Part shown: positions 1-8,519 of the stretch, in pieces
Layout: each line of letters opens with the position of its first letter
Numbering within the stretch: position 1 is the first letter of the stretch
DNA from: Frateuria_A sp049727805
Lineage (GTDB): Bacteria > Pseudomonadota > Gammaproteobacteria > Xanthomonadales > Rhodanobacteraceae
Assembly (NCBI RefSeq): GCF_049727805.1
Contig: NZ_JBCNYA010000023.1
Span: forward strand, 1-64,000
Direction of reading: 5' to 3'
DNA: 64,000 bases
Notes under the pieces: model-generated
The model's database searches: none
What the model was told of the DNA's origin: nothing
Seen by the model: the letters and a program-made list of their open reading frames with translations, nothing else
Program-made: the position numbers and the translations under genes

Positions 1-120
1 TAGCAGCTTTGGGAGCCTGTAGCTTGCCGCACCGCTGCAAAGCTCGCGGCCAAATGCGAAGGACTGGAAGCTGGCGAGAGCCGGCCGAAGCAGACGCTGC
101 GAGAGAACAACCAAGCAAGG

Positions 121-257
121 GCCTAACTCAAAGTAGGTTTCAGATTGGGATGTAATCGCGCAGCCTAACCGCTGATGACCTACACCTTGGTTCTGGCCGA
201 GCCTACAACAATCAACGACTTCCGCGCCTGTTCGCAGCCTAATCCCGCAGCCTAATC
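121..257 (-). other. Candidate integron recombination region (attI-like core sites)
   Basis: Four copies of a GCCTAA(C/T) motif lie just 5' of the integrase gene: GCCTAAC at 121-127 and 163-169, and GCAGCCTAAT at 234-243 and 247-256. Read on the minus strand the first two are GTTAGGC, which fits the GTTRRRY core at which integron integrases cut, and the extra copies could be the accessory integrase-binding repeats of an attI site. Integron cassettes normally sit on this side of intI and read away from it. No complete attC (paired RYYYAAC and GTTRRRY arms) and no cassette gene is visible in the 288 bases available, so the assignment is an inference from motif and position. Confidence 0.4.
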
Positions 258-288
258 TCGCCACCTCAAGTTTGGCGGGAGTAGTTGC

Positions 289-1296
289 TTGGCATCCTTT
301 CACGAGGTAGATGGCGCTGCAAGCTTGGCGCCTGCGCAGCCCCCACGTTTGCTGGACCAAGTCCGGCAGCGTATCCGGCGGCTGGGTTTGGCACGCAGGA
401 CGGAGGAGGCGTATGTCGGTTGGACCCGGCGGTTCATTCTTGCCAATGACAAACGGCATCCGACCGAAATGGGGGCGCCGGAAATCGAGCGCTTCCTCAC
501 GAGCCTGGCGGTGGATGGGAGCGTTTCGGCATCCACCCAGAACCAGGCGTTGTCGGCTTTGCTGTTCCTCTACAAGCAGGTGCTTGGAGTCGAATTGCCA
601 TGGCTGGATGGAATCGAGCGGGCGAAGAAGCCGCAACGGTTGCCGGTGGTGCTGACACGGCCGGAGATCGCCGCGCTGCTGGGCGAGCTCACGGGAACGC
701 CATGGCTGATGGCGAGCCTGCTCTATGGTGCGGGTCTACGGCTGATGGAGTGCGTGCGTCTGCGCGTGAAGGATGTCGACTTCGGTAAGGGGGAGTTGAT
801 CGTGCGACAGGGCAAGGGCGGGAAGGATCGCCATACGATGCTGCCGGGCACGCTGGTGGCGCCGTTGCAGGCGCAGATGGAGGAGGCCAGGCGGATCCAT
901 CAGCGCGACCTGGATGCGGGATTCGGGCGGGTGTGGCTGCCGGATGCGTTGGTGCGCAAGTATCCGCGGGCCAATGCCGAATGGGGATGGCAATACGTGT
1001 TCCCCGCGTCGGTGCGCAGTTGCGACCCGCGCGACGGAGAGGAGAGGCGGCACCACCTGGACGAGTCGCGGCTGCAGCGCGCGGTCAAGCAGGCGCGCGT
1101 GCGGGCCGGGCTGGCCAAGCCGGCAACCTGCCACACGTTGCGGCACTCGTTTGCCACGCATTTGCTCGAGGACGGGTATGACCTGCGTACCATCCAGGAG
1201 TTGCTGGGGCATGCCGACGTGTCGACTACGCAAATCTATACGCACGTGCTCAATCGGGGCGGACGGGGAGTGATGAGTCCGTTGGACCGGGGATAG
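289..1296 (+). CDS. intI: Integron integrase (IntI-type tyrosine recombinase)
   Basis: Site-specific tyrosine recombinase of 335 residues, the usual IntI length. An N-terminal SAM-like core-binding domain (about residues 20-105) precedes the catalytic domain. The catalytic set is visible: Arg151 (GAGLRLMECVRL), Lys177 region (GKGGKD), His282-x-x-Arg285 (CHTLRHSF), His308 (LLGHADVSTT) and nucleophile Tyr317 (QIYTHV). The insert at about residues 210-260 (LVRKYPRAN through WGWQYVFPAS) is the extra segment that separates IntI from XerC/D. The only in-frame start after the stop at 253 is TTG 289; there is no good ribosome-binding site. The frame is intact, so the enzyme may be active. Its job would be capture and excision of gene cassettes at the attI-like sites upstream. 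Confidence 0.9.
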   Translation: MASFHEVDGAASLAPAQPPRLLDQVRQRIRRLGLARRTEEAYVGWTRRFILANDKRHPTEMGAPEIERFLTSLAVDGSVSASTQNQALSALLFLYKQVLGVELPWLDGIERAKKPQRLPVVLTRPEIAALLGELTGTPWLMASLLYGAGLRLMECVRLRVKDVDFGKGELIVRQGKGGKDRHTMLPGTLVAPLQAQMEEARRIHQRDLDAGFGRVWLPDALVRKYPRANAEWGWQYVFPASVRSCDPRDGEERRHHLDESRLQRAVKQARVRAGLAKPATCHTLRHSFATHLLEDGYDLRTIQELLGHADVSTTQIYTHVLNRGGRGVMSPLDRG

Positions 1297-1301
1297 AAGA
1301 G

Positions 1302-1354
1302 TTTCCCGCGAGCCCCGGCCCCTCACCCCAGCCCCTCTCCCCGAAGGGGAGAGG
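1302..1354 (+). repeat. Dispersed intergenic repeat ending in a hairpin
   Basis: About 50 bases after intI match, in inverse orientation, the trpA-accD spacer (40899-40952): both share TTCCCGCGAGCCCCGG and a C-rich tract, then a small hairpin. Here the hairpin is CCTCTCCCC / GGGGAGAGG (1334-1342 and 1346-1354) with loop GAA. It lies between intI and the convergent mfd gene and might also act as a terminator, but no T-run follows. Confidence 0.6.
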
Positions 1355-1376
1355 CAGCATAGCCTCGCGGGCCCGG

Positions 1377-4300
1377 TCAGGCGGGGCGGCGGGCGCCGAG
1401 TAGGACGAGCACTTCCTGGGCGGCGCGGATGCGTTCGGCGGCGCCAGGGAGGTCGAGGGTGATCTTGAGCTTGTCCTGGCCGTCCAGCTTGTAGACGCGC
1501 GGCTGGCCCTGGATCAGGCGGATCAGCGCCATCGGGTCGACGTCGGGCTTGTCGCGAAAGGTGATGCGGCCGTTGCTGGCGCCGATGTCCAGCTTGCGGA
1601 TGCCCAGCGGCGTCGCCATTAGCTTGAGGCTGGAGAGCGCGAACAAGGTCTTGGTCGGCTCGGGCAGCAGCCCGAAGCGGTCGATCATTTCCACCTGCAG
1701 GTCACGCAACTGGTCCTCGTTCTTCGCGCTGGCGATGCGCTTGTAGAGGGTTAGCCGGGTGTGCACGTCGGGCAGGTAGTCGTCCGGGATCAGCGCAGGC
1801 AGGTGCAGCTCCACTTCCGTTTCGTGCTCGGAGGAAAGGTCGAAGTCGGGCATCTTGCCGGATTTCAATGCACGCACGGCGCGGTCGAGCAGTTCGGTGT
1901 AGAGGCCAAAGCCGATTTCCTGGATCTGGCCGGATTGCTCCTCGCCCAGCAGTTCGCCGGCGCCGCGGATTTCCAGGTCGTGGGTGGCCAGGGTGAAGCC
2001 GGCGCCCAGTTCCTCCAGCGAGGCGAGCGCTTCCAGGCGCTTCTCGGCGTCGGCGGTCATGGCCTTGCGGTCGGGCACGACGAGGTAGGCGTAGGCGCGG
2101 TGGTGCGAGCGGCCCACACGGCCGCGCAATTGGTGCAACTGGGCCAGGCCGAAGCGGTCGGCGCGGTCGATGATGATGGTGTTGGCTGTCGGGATGTCGA
2201 TGCCGGTTTCGATGATCGTCGTGCACACCAGCACGTTGAAGCGCTGGCGGTGGAAGTCGGCCATCACGCGCTCGAGTTCGCGTTCGGGCATCTGGCCGTG
2301 GGCGACGCCGATGCGTGCCTCGGGGATCAGCTCCTCCAGTTCGCGCGCGGTGCGTTCGATCGAGTCGACCTCGTTGTGCAGGAAGTACACCTGGCCGCCG
2401 CGCGAGAGCTCGCGCTGGAAGGCCTCGCGAATGGTGGCGGGGTCCCAGGTGCTGATGAAGGTGCGCACGGCCATGCGGTGCGCCGGCGGCGTGGTGATCA
2501 GCGAGAGATCGCGCAGGCCGGCCATCGCCATGTTGAGCGTGCGCGGAATCGGCGTGGCGGTCATGGTGAGCAGGTCGACTTCGGCGCGAAGCTTCTTCAG
2601 CTGTTCCTTCTGGCGCACGCCGAAGCGCTGTTCCTCGTCGACCACGACCAGGCCGAGGTTCTTGAACCGGATGTCCGGCTGCAGCAGCTTGTGCGTGCCG
2701 ACGATCACGTCGATCTGGCCGTCGGCCAGGCGCTTGAGGGCGTCGTTCACTTCCTTGGTGGACTTGAAGCGCGAGAGCACGTCGACCTTCACCGGCCAGT
2801 CGGCGAAGCGGTCGGCGAAATTGCGGTAGTGCTGCTGGGCGAGCAGGGTGGTGGGCACCAGCACGGCCACCTGCTTGCCGGCGGTGGCGGCGGCGAAGGC
2901 AGCACGCAACGCGACCTCGGTCTTGCCGAAGCCGACGTCGCCGCAGATCACGCGATCCATCGCGCGCGGCGCGGCCAGGTCGGCGAGCACGGCATCGATG
3001 GCCTGCTCCTGGTCGACGGTTTCCTCGAACGGAAAGCTGGCACCGAATTCCTCAACCATGCCGCGGTCGATGGCGATCGACTCGCCGCCGCGCGCCTCGC
3101 GCTGGGCGTAGATGGCGAGCAGTTCGGCGGCCACGTCGCGTACTTTCTCTGCCGCCTTCCTGCGCGCGCGTTCCCACGCGTCGCCACCGAGCGAGTGCAG
3201 CGGCGCGAGTTCGGGCGCGGTGCCGGAGTAGCGGCTGACCAGGCCGAGCTGCGCCACCGGAACGTAGAGCTTGTCGCCCTTGGCGTACTCGATGACGAGG
3301 AACTCGCCCTCCATGCCGCCGAGTTCCATCGACACCAGGCCCTGGTAGCGGCCCACGCCGTGGTCGACGTGCACGATGGGCGCGCCGACCGAGAGCTCGG
3401 TCAGGTCGCGGATGATCGCGTCCGGATCGCGCGCAGCGCCGCGACGGCGCTTGCGGTCGGTACGCACGCGTTCGCCGTAGAGCTCGCGTTCGGTGAGGAC
3501 GGTGAGCGCCGGTTGCTTGAGGGCGAAGCCCTGTTCGAGCGGGGCGACGCTGATCGCCAGCCGCGTGGCCGTGGTATCGAGGAAGCCTTTCCAGCCATCC
3601 ACCGCATCGGGCCTGAGCCCGGCGCCGGCGAGCGTTTCGGCGAGCGCCTCGCGGCGGCCGGCCGAATCGGCGGCGATCAGCACGCGGCCCGGGTAGCTCG
3701 CGAGGAAATGCCGCAGCGACGTGCCCGGCTCCTCGCCCTTGCGGTTGAGCGGCACCTCGGGCGCGGGCAGGGTGCCCGAGTCGACGGCGTGCTCGTGCCC
3801 CGATGGGACCACTTCCACGCGCAACCGCCTGTTCAACTGCTCGCGCAATTGTTCGGGCGAGAGGTACAGCTCGGCGGGTGGCAGCACCGGCCGTTCGATG
3901 TCGTGCGCGCGCTGGTCGTAGCGCTCGGCAGTGTTCGTCCAGAACTGGTCGGACGCCTCGCCGGCGCCTTCGCCCAGCACGAACAGCGCGCCCTCGCCGA
4001 GGTAGTCGAACAGCGTTGCCGTCTGCTTGAAGAACAGCGGCAGGTAGTACTCGATGCCGCCGGGCGTCACGCCTTCCTTCATGTCCTGGTAGAGCGGGCA
4101 TCGGCGGATGTCGATCGGGAAGCGTTCGCGCAGGTTGTTGCGGAAGTCCTTGGCCGCCTCGTCGGTGAGCGGGAATTCGCGCGCGGGCAGCAGTTCGACC
4201 TTCTCCACCGGCTGTTGCGAGCGCTGGGTTTCCGGATCGAAGCTGCGGATCGAATCGACCTCGTCGTCGAACAGTTCGATGCGGTAGGGCTCGGCAGTGC

Positions 4301-4826
4301 CCATCGGGAAGATGTCGATCAGCGCTCCGCGCACCGCATAGTCGCCCGGTTCGGCTACCTGCGGCACGTGGCGATAGCCGGCCGCTTCCAGCCGGCGCTG
4401 CTCGGCGGCCAGGTCCAGCTTCTGGCCCTTGGCCAGCACCAGCCCCGAACCGGTGACGTGCGAACGCGGCGCGATGCGCTGCATCAGCGTGGCCACCGGC
4501 ACCACCAGTACGCCGCGCTGCACCGAGGGCAGGCGGTAGAGCGTGGCGATGCGCTGGGAGACGATCTCCGGATGCGGGCTGAAGATGTCGTAGGGCAGCG
4601 TTTCCCAGTCGGGGAAATGCAGCACCGGCAGGTCACCGGCGAACAGGCGCAACTCGTCTTCCAGCGCCGAGGCGCGCTGGGTGTCGCGGGTGACCGCCAC
4701 CAGCAGGCCGGCGTGGTCGCGGGCCGCTTCGGCGATCAGCAGGGCGCGCGAGGAACCGTGGGGCGGGGTCCAGAAGCGGCGCTGCTTGGGGGAGGTGGGC
4801 AGGGGCGGGTGGGGAATCTGGGGCAT
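1377..4826 (-). CDS. mfd: Transcription-repair coupling factor Mfd
   Basis: ATP-driven DNA translocase that removes RNA polymerase stalled at lesions and recruits UvrA. The 1149-residue length is typical. A UvrB-like N-terminal region (about 1-350) is followed by the CarD-like RNA polymerase-interacting domain (about 475-540, VHVDHGVGRYQG), then RecG-type helicase motifs: Walker A GDVGFGKTE at 629-637, GTHKLL near 710, DEEQRFGV at 730-737 and TATPIPRTL near 757. The TRCF C-terminal domain closes the protein. The start at 4826 gives the expected N-terminus, with no upstream overlap. It is convergent with intI and lies downstream of an acetyltransferase gene on the same strand. Confidence 0.97.
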   Translation of the reverse strand: MPQIPHPPLPTSPKQRRFWTPPHGSSRALLIAEAARDHAGLLVAVTRDTQRASALEDELRLFAGDLPVLHFPDWETLPYDIFSPHPEIVSQRIATLYRLPSVQRGVLVVPVATLMQRIAPRSHVTGSGLVLAKGQKLDLAAEQRRLEAAGYRHVPQVAEPGDYAVRGALIDIFPMGTAEPYRIELFDDEVDSIRSFDPETQRSQQPVEKVELLPAREFPLTDEAAKDFRNNLRERFPIDIRRCPLYQDMKEGVTPGGIEYYLPLFFKQTATLFDYLGEGALFVLGEGAGEASDQFWTNTAERYDQRAHDIERPVLPPAELYLSPEQLREQLNRRLRVEVVPSGHEHAVDSGTLPAPEVPLNRKGEEPGTSLRHFLASYPGRVLIAADSAGRREALAETLAGAGLRPDAVDGWKGFLDTTATRLAISVAPLEQGFALKQPALTVLTERELYGERVRTDRKRRRGAARDPDAIIRDLTELSVGAPIVHVDHGVGRYQGLVSMELGGMEGEFLVIEYAKGDKLYVPVAQLGLVSRYSGTAPELAPLHSLGGDAWERARRKAAEKVRDVAAELLAIYAQREARGGESIAIDRGMVEEFGASFPFEETVDQEQAIDAVLADLAAPRAMDRVICGDVGFGKTEVALRAAFAAATAGKQVAVLVPTTLLAQQHYRNFADRFADWPVKVDVLSRFKSTKEVNDALKRLADGQIDVIVGTHKLLQPDIRFKNLGLVVVDEEQRFGVRQKEQLKKLRAEVDLLTMTATPIPRTLNMAMAGLRDLSLITTPPAHRMAVRTFISTWDPATIREAFQRELSRGGQVYFLHNEVDSIERTARELEELIPEARIGVAHGQMPERELERVMADFHRQRFNVLVCTTIIETGIDIPTANTIIIDRADRFGLAQLHQLRGRVGRSHHRAYAYLVVPDRKAMTADAEKRLEALASLEELGAGFTLATHDLEIRGAGELLGEEQSGQIQEIGFGLYTELLDRAVRALKSGKMPDFDLSSEHETEVELHLPALIPDDYLPDVHTRLTLYKRIASAKNEDQLRDLQVEMIDRFGLLPEPTKTLFALSSLKLMATPLGIRKLDIGASNGRITFRDKPDVDPMALIRLIQGQPRVYKLDGQDKLKITLDLPGAAERIRAAQEVLVLLGARRPA

Positions 4827-4923
4827 CGGGATCGCTTGTCGCGCGGCCGGGTGCCGCGGCGGGAAAGCGAAGAAGTTTAGCGCGGCAGGTGGCGCTCCCC
4901 GCAGGGGCGCGTGCCTCGGCGCC

Positions 4924-5538
4924 TCAGAGCCGCAGGGTGATCTGGGCGATGCCCGGTTCGTCCGGCAGCATCCGCGAGGTGAAGCCCAGTTCGTTGCACA
5001 GAGACAGCATCGGGCGATTCTCCACCAGCACGTAGCCCCAGAGTTCCGCCAGCCCGCGTTCCCGGCAGGTGGCGACCAGGCGGCGCATCAGTTCGGCGCC
5101 CAGGCCCAGGCGGGTCCATTCGCGCTCGACCAGCACGGAGAATTCGGCGCTGTCGGTCGCCTCGTCGATGAAGACGCGGCCCACGCCGCGCAGCTCCGCC
5201 GGCGTCACGCTGTCGTCCACCAGCACGAAGGCCGCTTCGGTCGCCGGGTCGATGTGGCACAGACGCCGGGCCATAGGTTCGGGCAGCTCGGTCAGGGTGT
5301 GCAGGAAGCGGCGGCGGATGTCTTCGGCCGGCAGGCGCGTGAAGCAGCGGCGCAGCGCGGCGACGTCGCCGGGCTCGATGGAACGCAGATGCAGGACGCG
5401 GCCATCACGGGTGGTGACCGGATCGGCATTGGACGGCGCCGACTGGGTGCGCGCAAAGCGCTGGTTGGTGCGCGGCGGCAGCGGCGCGTTGCGGATCGGG
5501 CTGGCGAAGTCGATGGCAGGCTGGATGGTCATGTCCAT
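4924..5538 (-). CDS. GNAT family N-acetyltransferase
   Basis: A 204-residue protein with a GNAT fold from about residue 45. The segment LRSIEPGDVAALRRCFTRL followed by IRRRF resembles the acetyltransferase domain of Pat/YfiQ-type protein lysine acetyltransferases, but the large CoA-ligase-like part of Pat is absent. The acetyl-CoA binding loop is seen as RLGLGAELMRRL, and a late NRPMLSLCNELGF segment is typical of the fold. The first 40 residues look unstructured. Substrate unknown. It precedes mfd on the same strand with about 100 bases between them. The start at 5538 could also be the Met two codons on. Confidence 0.75.
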   Translation of the reverse strand: MDMTIQPAIDFASPIRNAPLPPRTNQRFARTQSAPSNADPVTTRDGRVLHLRSIEPGDVAALRRCFTRLPAEDIRRRFLHTLTELPEPMARRLCHIDPATEAAFVLVDDSVTPAELRGVGRVFIDEATDSAEFSVLVEREWTRLGLGAELMRRLVATCRERGLAELWGYVLVENRPMLSLCNELGFTSRMLPDEPGIAQITLRL

Positions 5539-5692
5539 ACTCTAGCGTATTGTTTGCGCTGCAGCATGAACGGGCGGCGCAACGAGGGCGCCGTTATGGG
5601 CCAGGCGGTGCGCAGTTGGCGTGAACAGGCAGGCGGGTGGCTGCCGTGCGTCTGCGGCAGTGCGGCAAGGGCGCGTGAAGATGGCGCTCCGA

Positions 5693-5719
5693 CAGGGGCG
5701 GGCGCGTGGCCCGCCCCTG
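5693..5719 (-). terminator. GC-rich hairpin after the PhoH-like gene
   Basis: An 11-bp perfect stem, CAGGGGCGGGC (5693-5703) with GCCCGCCCCTG (5709-5719) and loop GCGTG, begins 8 bases beyond the stop of the minus-strand phoH-like gene. No T-run follows on the minus strand, so intrinsic termination is plausible rather than clear. The rest of the 5539-5726 spacer shows nothing else. Confidence 0.4.
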
Positions 5720-5726
5720 GCTTGGC

Positions 5727-7109
5727 TCAGAGCGCCTCGGAGGCGAAGTCGGCCAGCCGCGAGCGCTCGCCACGGCGCAGCGTGATGTGCGCCGAATGCT
5801 CCCAGCCCTTGAAGCGGTCCACCGCGTAGGTGAGACCCGAGGTCGTCTCGGTGAGGTAGGGCGTATCGATCTGCTCGACGTTGCCCAGGCAGACGATCTT
5901 GGTGCCGGGGCCGGCACGGGTGATCAGCGTCTTCATCTGCTTGGGCGTGAGGTTCTGCGCCTCGTCGATGATCAGGTAGCGGCTGAGGAAGGTGCGCCCG
6001 CGCATGAAGTTGAGCGAGCGGATCTTGATGCGCGAGGCGAGCAGGTCGTTGGTCGCCTGGCGTCCCCACGAACCGCCTTCTTCGGGATTGGCGAGCACCT
6101 CCAGGTTGTCGGTGAGCGCGCCCATCCACGGCGTCATCTTTTCCTCCTCGGTGCCGGGCAGGAAGCCGATGTCCTCGCCGACCGACACCGTGGCGCGGGT
6201 CATGATGATCTCGCGGTAGCGCTGCTGGTCCATCACCTGCGCCAGGCCGGCGGCGAGCGCGAGCAGCGTCTTGCCGGTGCCGGCGGTGCCGAGCAGGGTG
6301 ACGAAGTCGACATCCGGGTCCATCAGCACGTTGAGCGCGAAGTTCTGCTCGCGGTTGCGCGCGGCGATGCCCCACACGCTATGGTTGGGGTGGCTGTGGT
6401 CGTCCAGCAGCACCAGCGTGGTCTGCGCATCGTCGACGTGCAGCACGCGCAGCTCGACGGCGTTGTCGCCGGGCAGGAACAGGCACTGGTTGGGATGCCA
6501 GTCCTCGTCCTCGCGGTGGTCGAGCTTGTAGAAGGTGCGGCCGCGTTCGGTCCAGGACTGCACTTCCGGGTGGCGGTCCCAGAAGTCCTCGGGCAGCCCG
6601 GTCGAGCCGGTGTAGAGCAGCGCGAAGTCATCCAGCGCGCGGTCGTTCTCGTAGTCCTCCGCGTCGATGCCGTAGATCTTGGCCTTGATGCGCAGGTTGA
6701 TGTCCTTGGTGACCAGGATCACCGCGCGGTCCGGATTCTGGTCGCGCAGCTCGATGACCGCCGCGAGGATCAGGTTGTCCGCCTTGCTGTGCCCGTTGGC
6801 GGAGGTGCGCTGCTGGAAGTACAGGCGGCCCACCGCGCCGCCGCGCTTGAGGTTGACGCCCTTGGGGTTGGACAGCTCCAGTCCGTTGCTGATGCCGTGG
6901 CCGTTGCCGCGCTCGATCAGTTCGTTGAGGAACCGGCTGACCTGGCGGCCGTTGCGCGAGACTTCCGATGCGCCCTTCTTCTTTTCGTCCAGTTCCTCCA
7001 GCACGGTCATCGGGATGAAGACGTCGTGTTCCTCGAAGCGGAACAGCGAGGTGGGATCGTGCAGCAGCACGTTGGTGTCGAGTGCGTAGATACGCTTGCT
7101 TCCGGTCAT
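5727..7109 (-). CDS. PIN domain / PhoH-family ATPase (YlaK type)
   Basis: A 460-residue two-domain protein. The N-terminal PIN nuclease-like domain begins at the start codon (YALDTNVLLHDP carries the first acidic residue). The C-terminal PhoH domain has Walker A GTAGTGKTLLA and Walker B IIDEAQNLT. Family members combine RNA-nuclease-like and helicase-like activity and are linked to RNA turnover; the exact role here is not known. The frame is open up to 7202, but ATG 7109 gives the conserved N-terminus MTGSKRIYALDTN and the extra upstream residues look non-coding. It is on the same strand as the downstream GNAT and mfd genes, with bcp upstream. Confidence 0.88.
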   Translation of the reverse strand: MTGSKRIYALDTNVLLHDPTSLFRFEEHDVFIPMTVLEELDEKKKGASEVSRNGRQVSRFLNELIERGNGHGISNGLELSNPKGVNLKRGGAVGRLYFQQRTSANGHSKADNLILAAVIELRDQNPDRAVILVTKDINLRIKAKIYGIDAEDYENDRALDDFALLYTGSTGLPEDFWDRHPEVQSWTERGRTFYKLDHREDEDWHPNQCLFLPGDNAVELRVLHVDDAQTTLVLLDDHSHPNHSVWGIAARNREQNFALNVLMDPDVDFVTLLGTAGTGKTLLALAAGLAQVMDQQRYREIIMTRATVSVGEDIGFLPGTEEEKMTPWMGALTDNLEVLANPEEGGSWGRQATNDLLASRIKIRSLNFMRGRTFLSRYLIIDEAQNLTPKQMKTLITRAGPGTKIVCLGNVEQIDTPYLTETTSGLTYAVDRFKGWEHSAHITLRRGERSRLADFASEAL

Positions 7110-7230
7110 GCGGAAGAGGCCTCGCTTTTGTCGGACCAAAGAAAAGCGGCCTGGACCACGAGGGTCGCAGGCCGCCGGAGAGCACGGCTGCGCGCCGTGC
7201 AAAGGGAGTGCTCGAAGATGCGAAGGTGCG

Positions 7231-7692
7231 TCACTTGGCGGGGATGGCGTCCAGTACGGCCTGGGCGTGGCCGGCGACTTTCACGCCGCGCCATTCCTGT
7301 GCGAGGTGGCCCTTGGGATCGAGCAGGAAAGTGCTGCGCACGATCCCAAGGTGCGTCTTGCCGTAGAGCACCTTCTCGTGGATCACGTCGAAGGCCTTGC
7401 ACCAGCTCTCGTCGGTGTCGGCGATCAGCGGGAAGGGCAGGGCCTGCTTGTCGGCGAAGTTGGCGTGCGAGGTGACCGAGTCGCGCGACACGCCAACGAT
7501 CTCGGCGTTGCGCTTCCTGAAGTCGTCGTAGAGGTCGCGGAAATCCTGCGCCTCGGTGGTGCAGCCGGGGGTGGAATCCTTCGGGTAGAAGTACACCACC
7601 ACCCAGCGGCCCTGGAGTTGGGAGAGCTCCAGTTCGGTGTCGTCGCCGGTGGTGCCGATCAGGGGGGGAATCGGTTTGCCGATATCGGGCAT
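7231..7692 (-). CDS. bcp: Thioredoxin-dependent peroxiredoxin (BCP/PrxQ)
   Basis: Reduces H2O2 and organic hydroperoxides using thioredoxin. It has 153 residues, standard for the family. The peroxidatic cysteine is Cys44 in YPKDSTPGCTTEAQDF, and the PxxxTxxC signature and a following Arg (GIVRSTFL) are present. The resolving cysteine five residues after the peroxidatic one in E. coli BCP is replaced (CTTEAQ), and Cys98 (ESWCKAF) is the only other cysteine. The enzyme may therefore work as a 1-Cys type or use Cys98. A GGAG ribosome-binding site precedes ATG 7692. It neighbours gcvR and dapA, as in E. coli. Confidence 0.93.
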   Translation of the reverse strand: MPDIGKPIPPLIGTTGDDTELELSQLQGRWVVVYFYPKDSTPGCTTEAQDFRDLYDDFRKRNAEIVGVSRDSVTSHANFADKQALPFPLIADTDESWCKAFDVIHEKVLYGKTHLGIVRSTFLLDPKGHLAQEWRGVKVAGHAQAVLDAIPAK

Positions 7693-7828
7693 GGGTTCTC
7701 CGCGAGGTCATCGATGAATCGATTGGGGAAGCGCGCCGGCGTGGCGCTTCTTCGGCCCTCGGGGGAAAGACTAGCGCGCTGCGCGCGGCGTGCAACAGGC
7801 TTGTCGAACGGCGCGCGACGCGCGATGC

Positions 7829-8386
7829 TCAGAACTTCACCGGGTCCATGATCGCGTCGAGGTTGAGCCCGTCGCAGAGCTCCAGGAAATCGTCGCGCAA
7901 GGTGGCGAGGTGGATCTGGGACGGAATGCCGATGGTGATCTGCGCCTGGAACATCTGCGCGCCGGTCTGCATGGCCTGGTAGCGCATCGAGCTCAGCTGT
8001 TCCACGCGGATGTCGTGGCGGCTGAAGAATTCGACCACCTTCACCAGGATGCCGGCGCGGTCGGCCGCCACCACTTCGACCAGGTAGGGCAGCAGCGTGC
8101 CGCTCTGCTCGCGCGGCCCGGTGCGGTAGTGCGACAGGCGCAGTTCCTCGTCGCGGCCGAGCTTGGCCAGCGCGGTTTCCAGCTTTGCGATCGCGTCCCA
8201 CGCGCCGGTGGCGAGCATCAGCAGCGAGGTGTCGTTGCCGATGGTCGAAACGCGCGCGTCGGACAGGCTGCAGCCGGCGTCGGCGATGCGCTTGGTCAAC
8301 GTGAGCAGCGGCGTGCGCGGCGCCGGGGTGAGGGTGTGGATCAGCAGCTGGTTGTCGGTGCCGGCGCGCGCGGAAGGACGGTTCAA
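7829..8386 (-). CDS. gcvR: GcvR-like ACT-domain regulator
   Basis: A 185-residue protein with two tandem ACT domains (about residues 14-85 and 100-180; YLVEVVAADRAGILVKVVEFF opens the second). GcvR binds glycine and antagonises the LysR regulator GcvA of the glycine cleavage operon; that role is known for the E. coli family and inferred here. The gene is divergent from dapA and next to bcp, the same trio as in E. coli, which supports the name. The start is a TTG at 8386 with a weak GGTGG upstream; no better ATG exists near the conserved N-terminus. Confidence 0.8.
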   Translation of the reverse strand: MNRPSARAGTDNQLLIHTLTPAPRTPLLTLTKRIADAGCSLSDARVSTIGNDTSLLMLATGAWDAIAKLETALAKLGRDEELRLSHYRTGPREQSGTLLPYLVEVVAADRAGILVKVVEFFSRHDIRVEQLSSMRYQAMQTGAQMFQAQITIGIPSQIHLATLRDDFLELCDGLNLDAIMDPVKF

Positions 8387-8519
8387 GGGGAGGCCACCTT
8401 TGGTAACCCGGGCAGCTTAGCTTAGGACGCTCCGGAAATCGCAGGGTGAGGACTCTCCCTTCCACTGTGCACGGGCCACCAGTACCATCCCTTGCTTGCC
8501 TTCAAGCCGGAATAGCGTC

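Noticed and set aside
1..120. A complete attC site and cassette gene at the left edge
   Set aside because: No paired RYYYAAC/GTTRRRY arms with an imperfect hairpin, and no reading frame of useful length, can be found in these bases.
1761..4880. A 3.1-kb open frame antisense to mfd
   Set aside because: Its translation is low-complexity (His/Gln/Val/Gly-rich) as expected from the complement of GC-rich codons, and mfd on the other strand is a full-length conserved protein.
5706..7475. Long open frame antisense to the PhoH-like gene
   Set aside because: Compositionally biased translation without any motif; the sense strand has PIN and PhoH domains.
8387..8519. Glycine or lysine riboswitch between gcvR and dapA
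   Set aside because: The 133-base divergent gap is too short and lacks the conserved core of either riboswitch.
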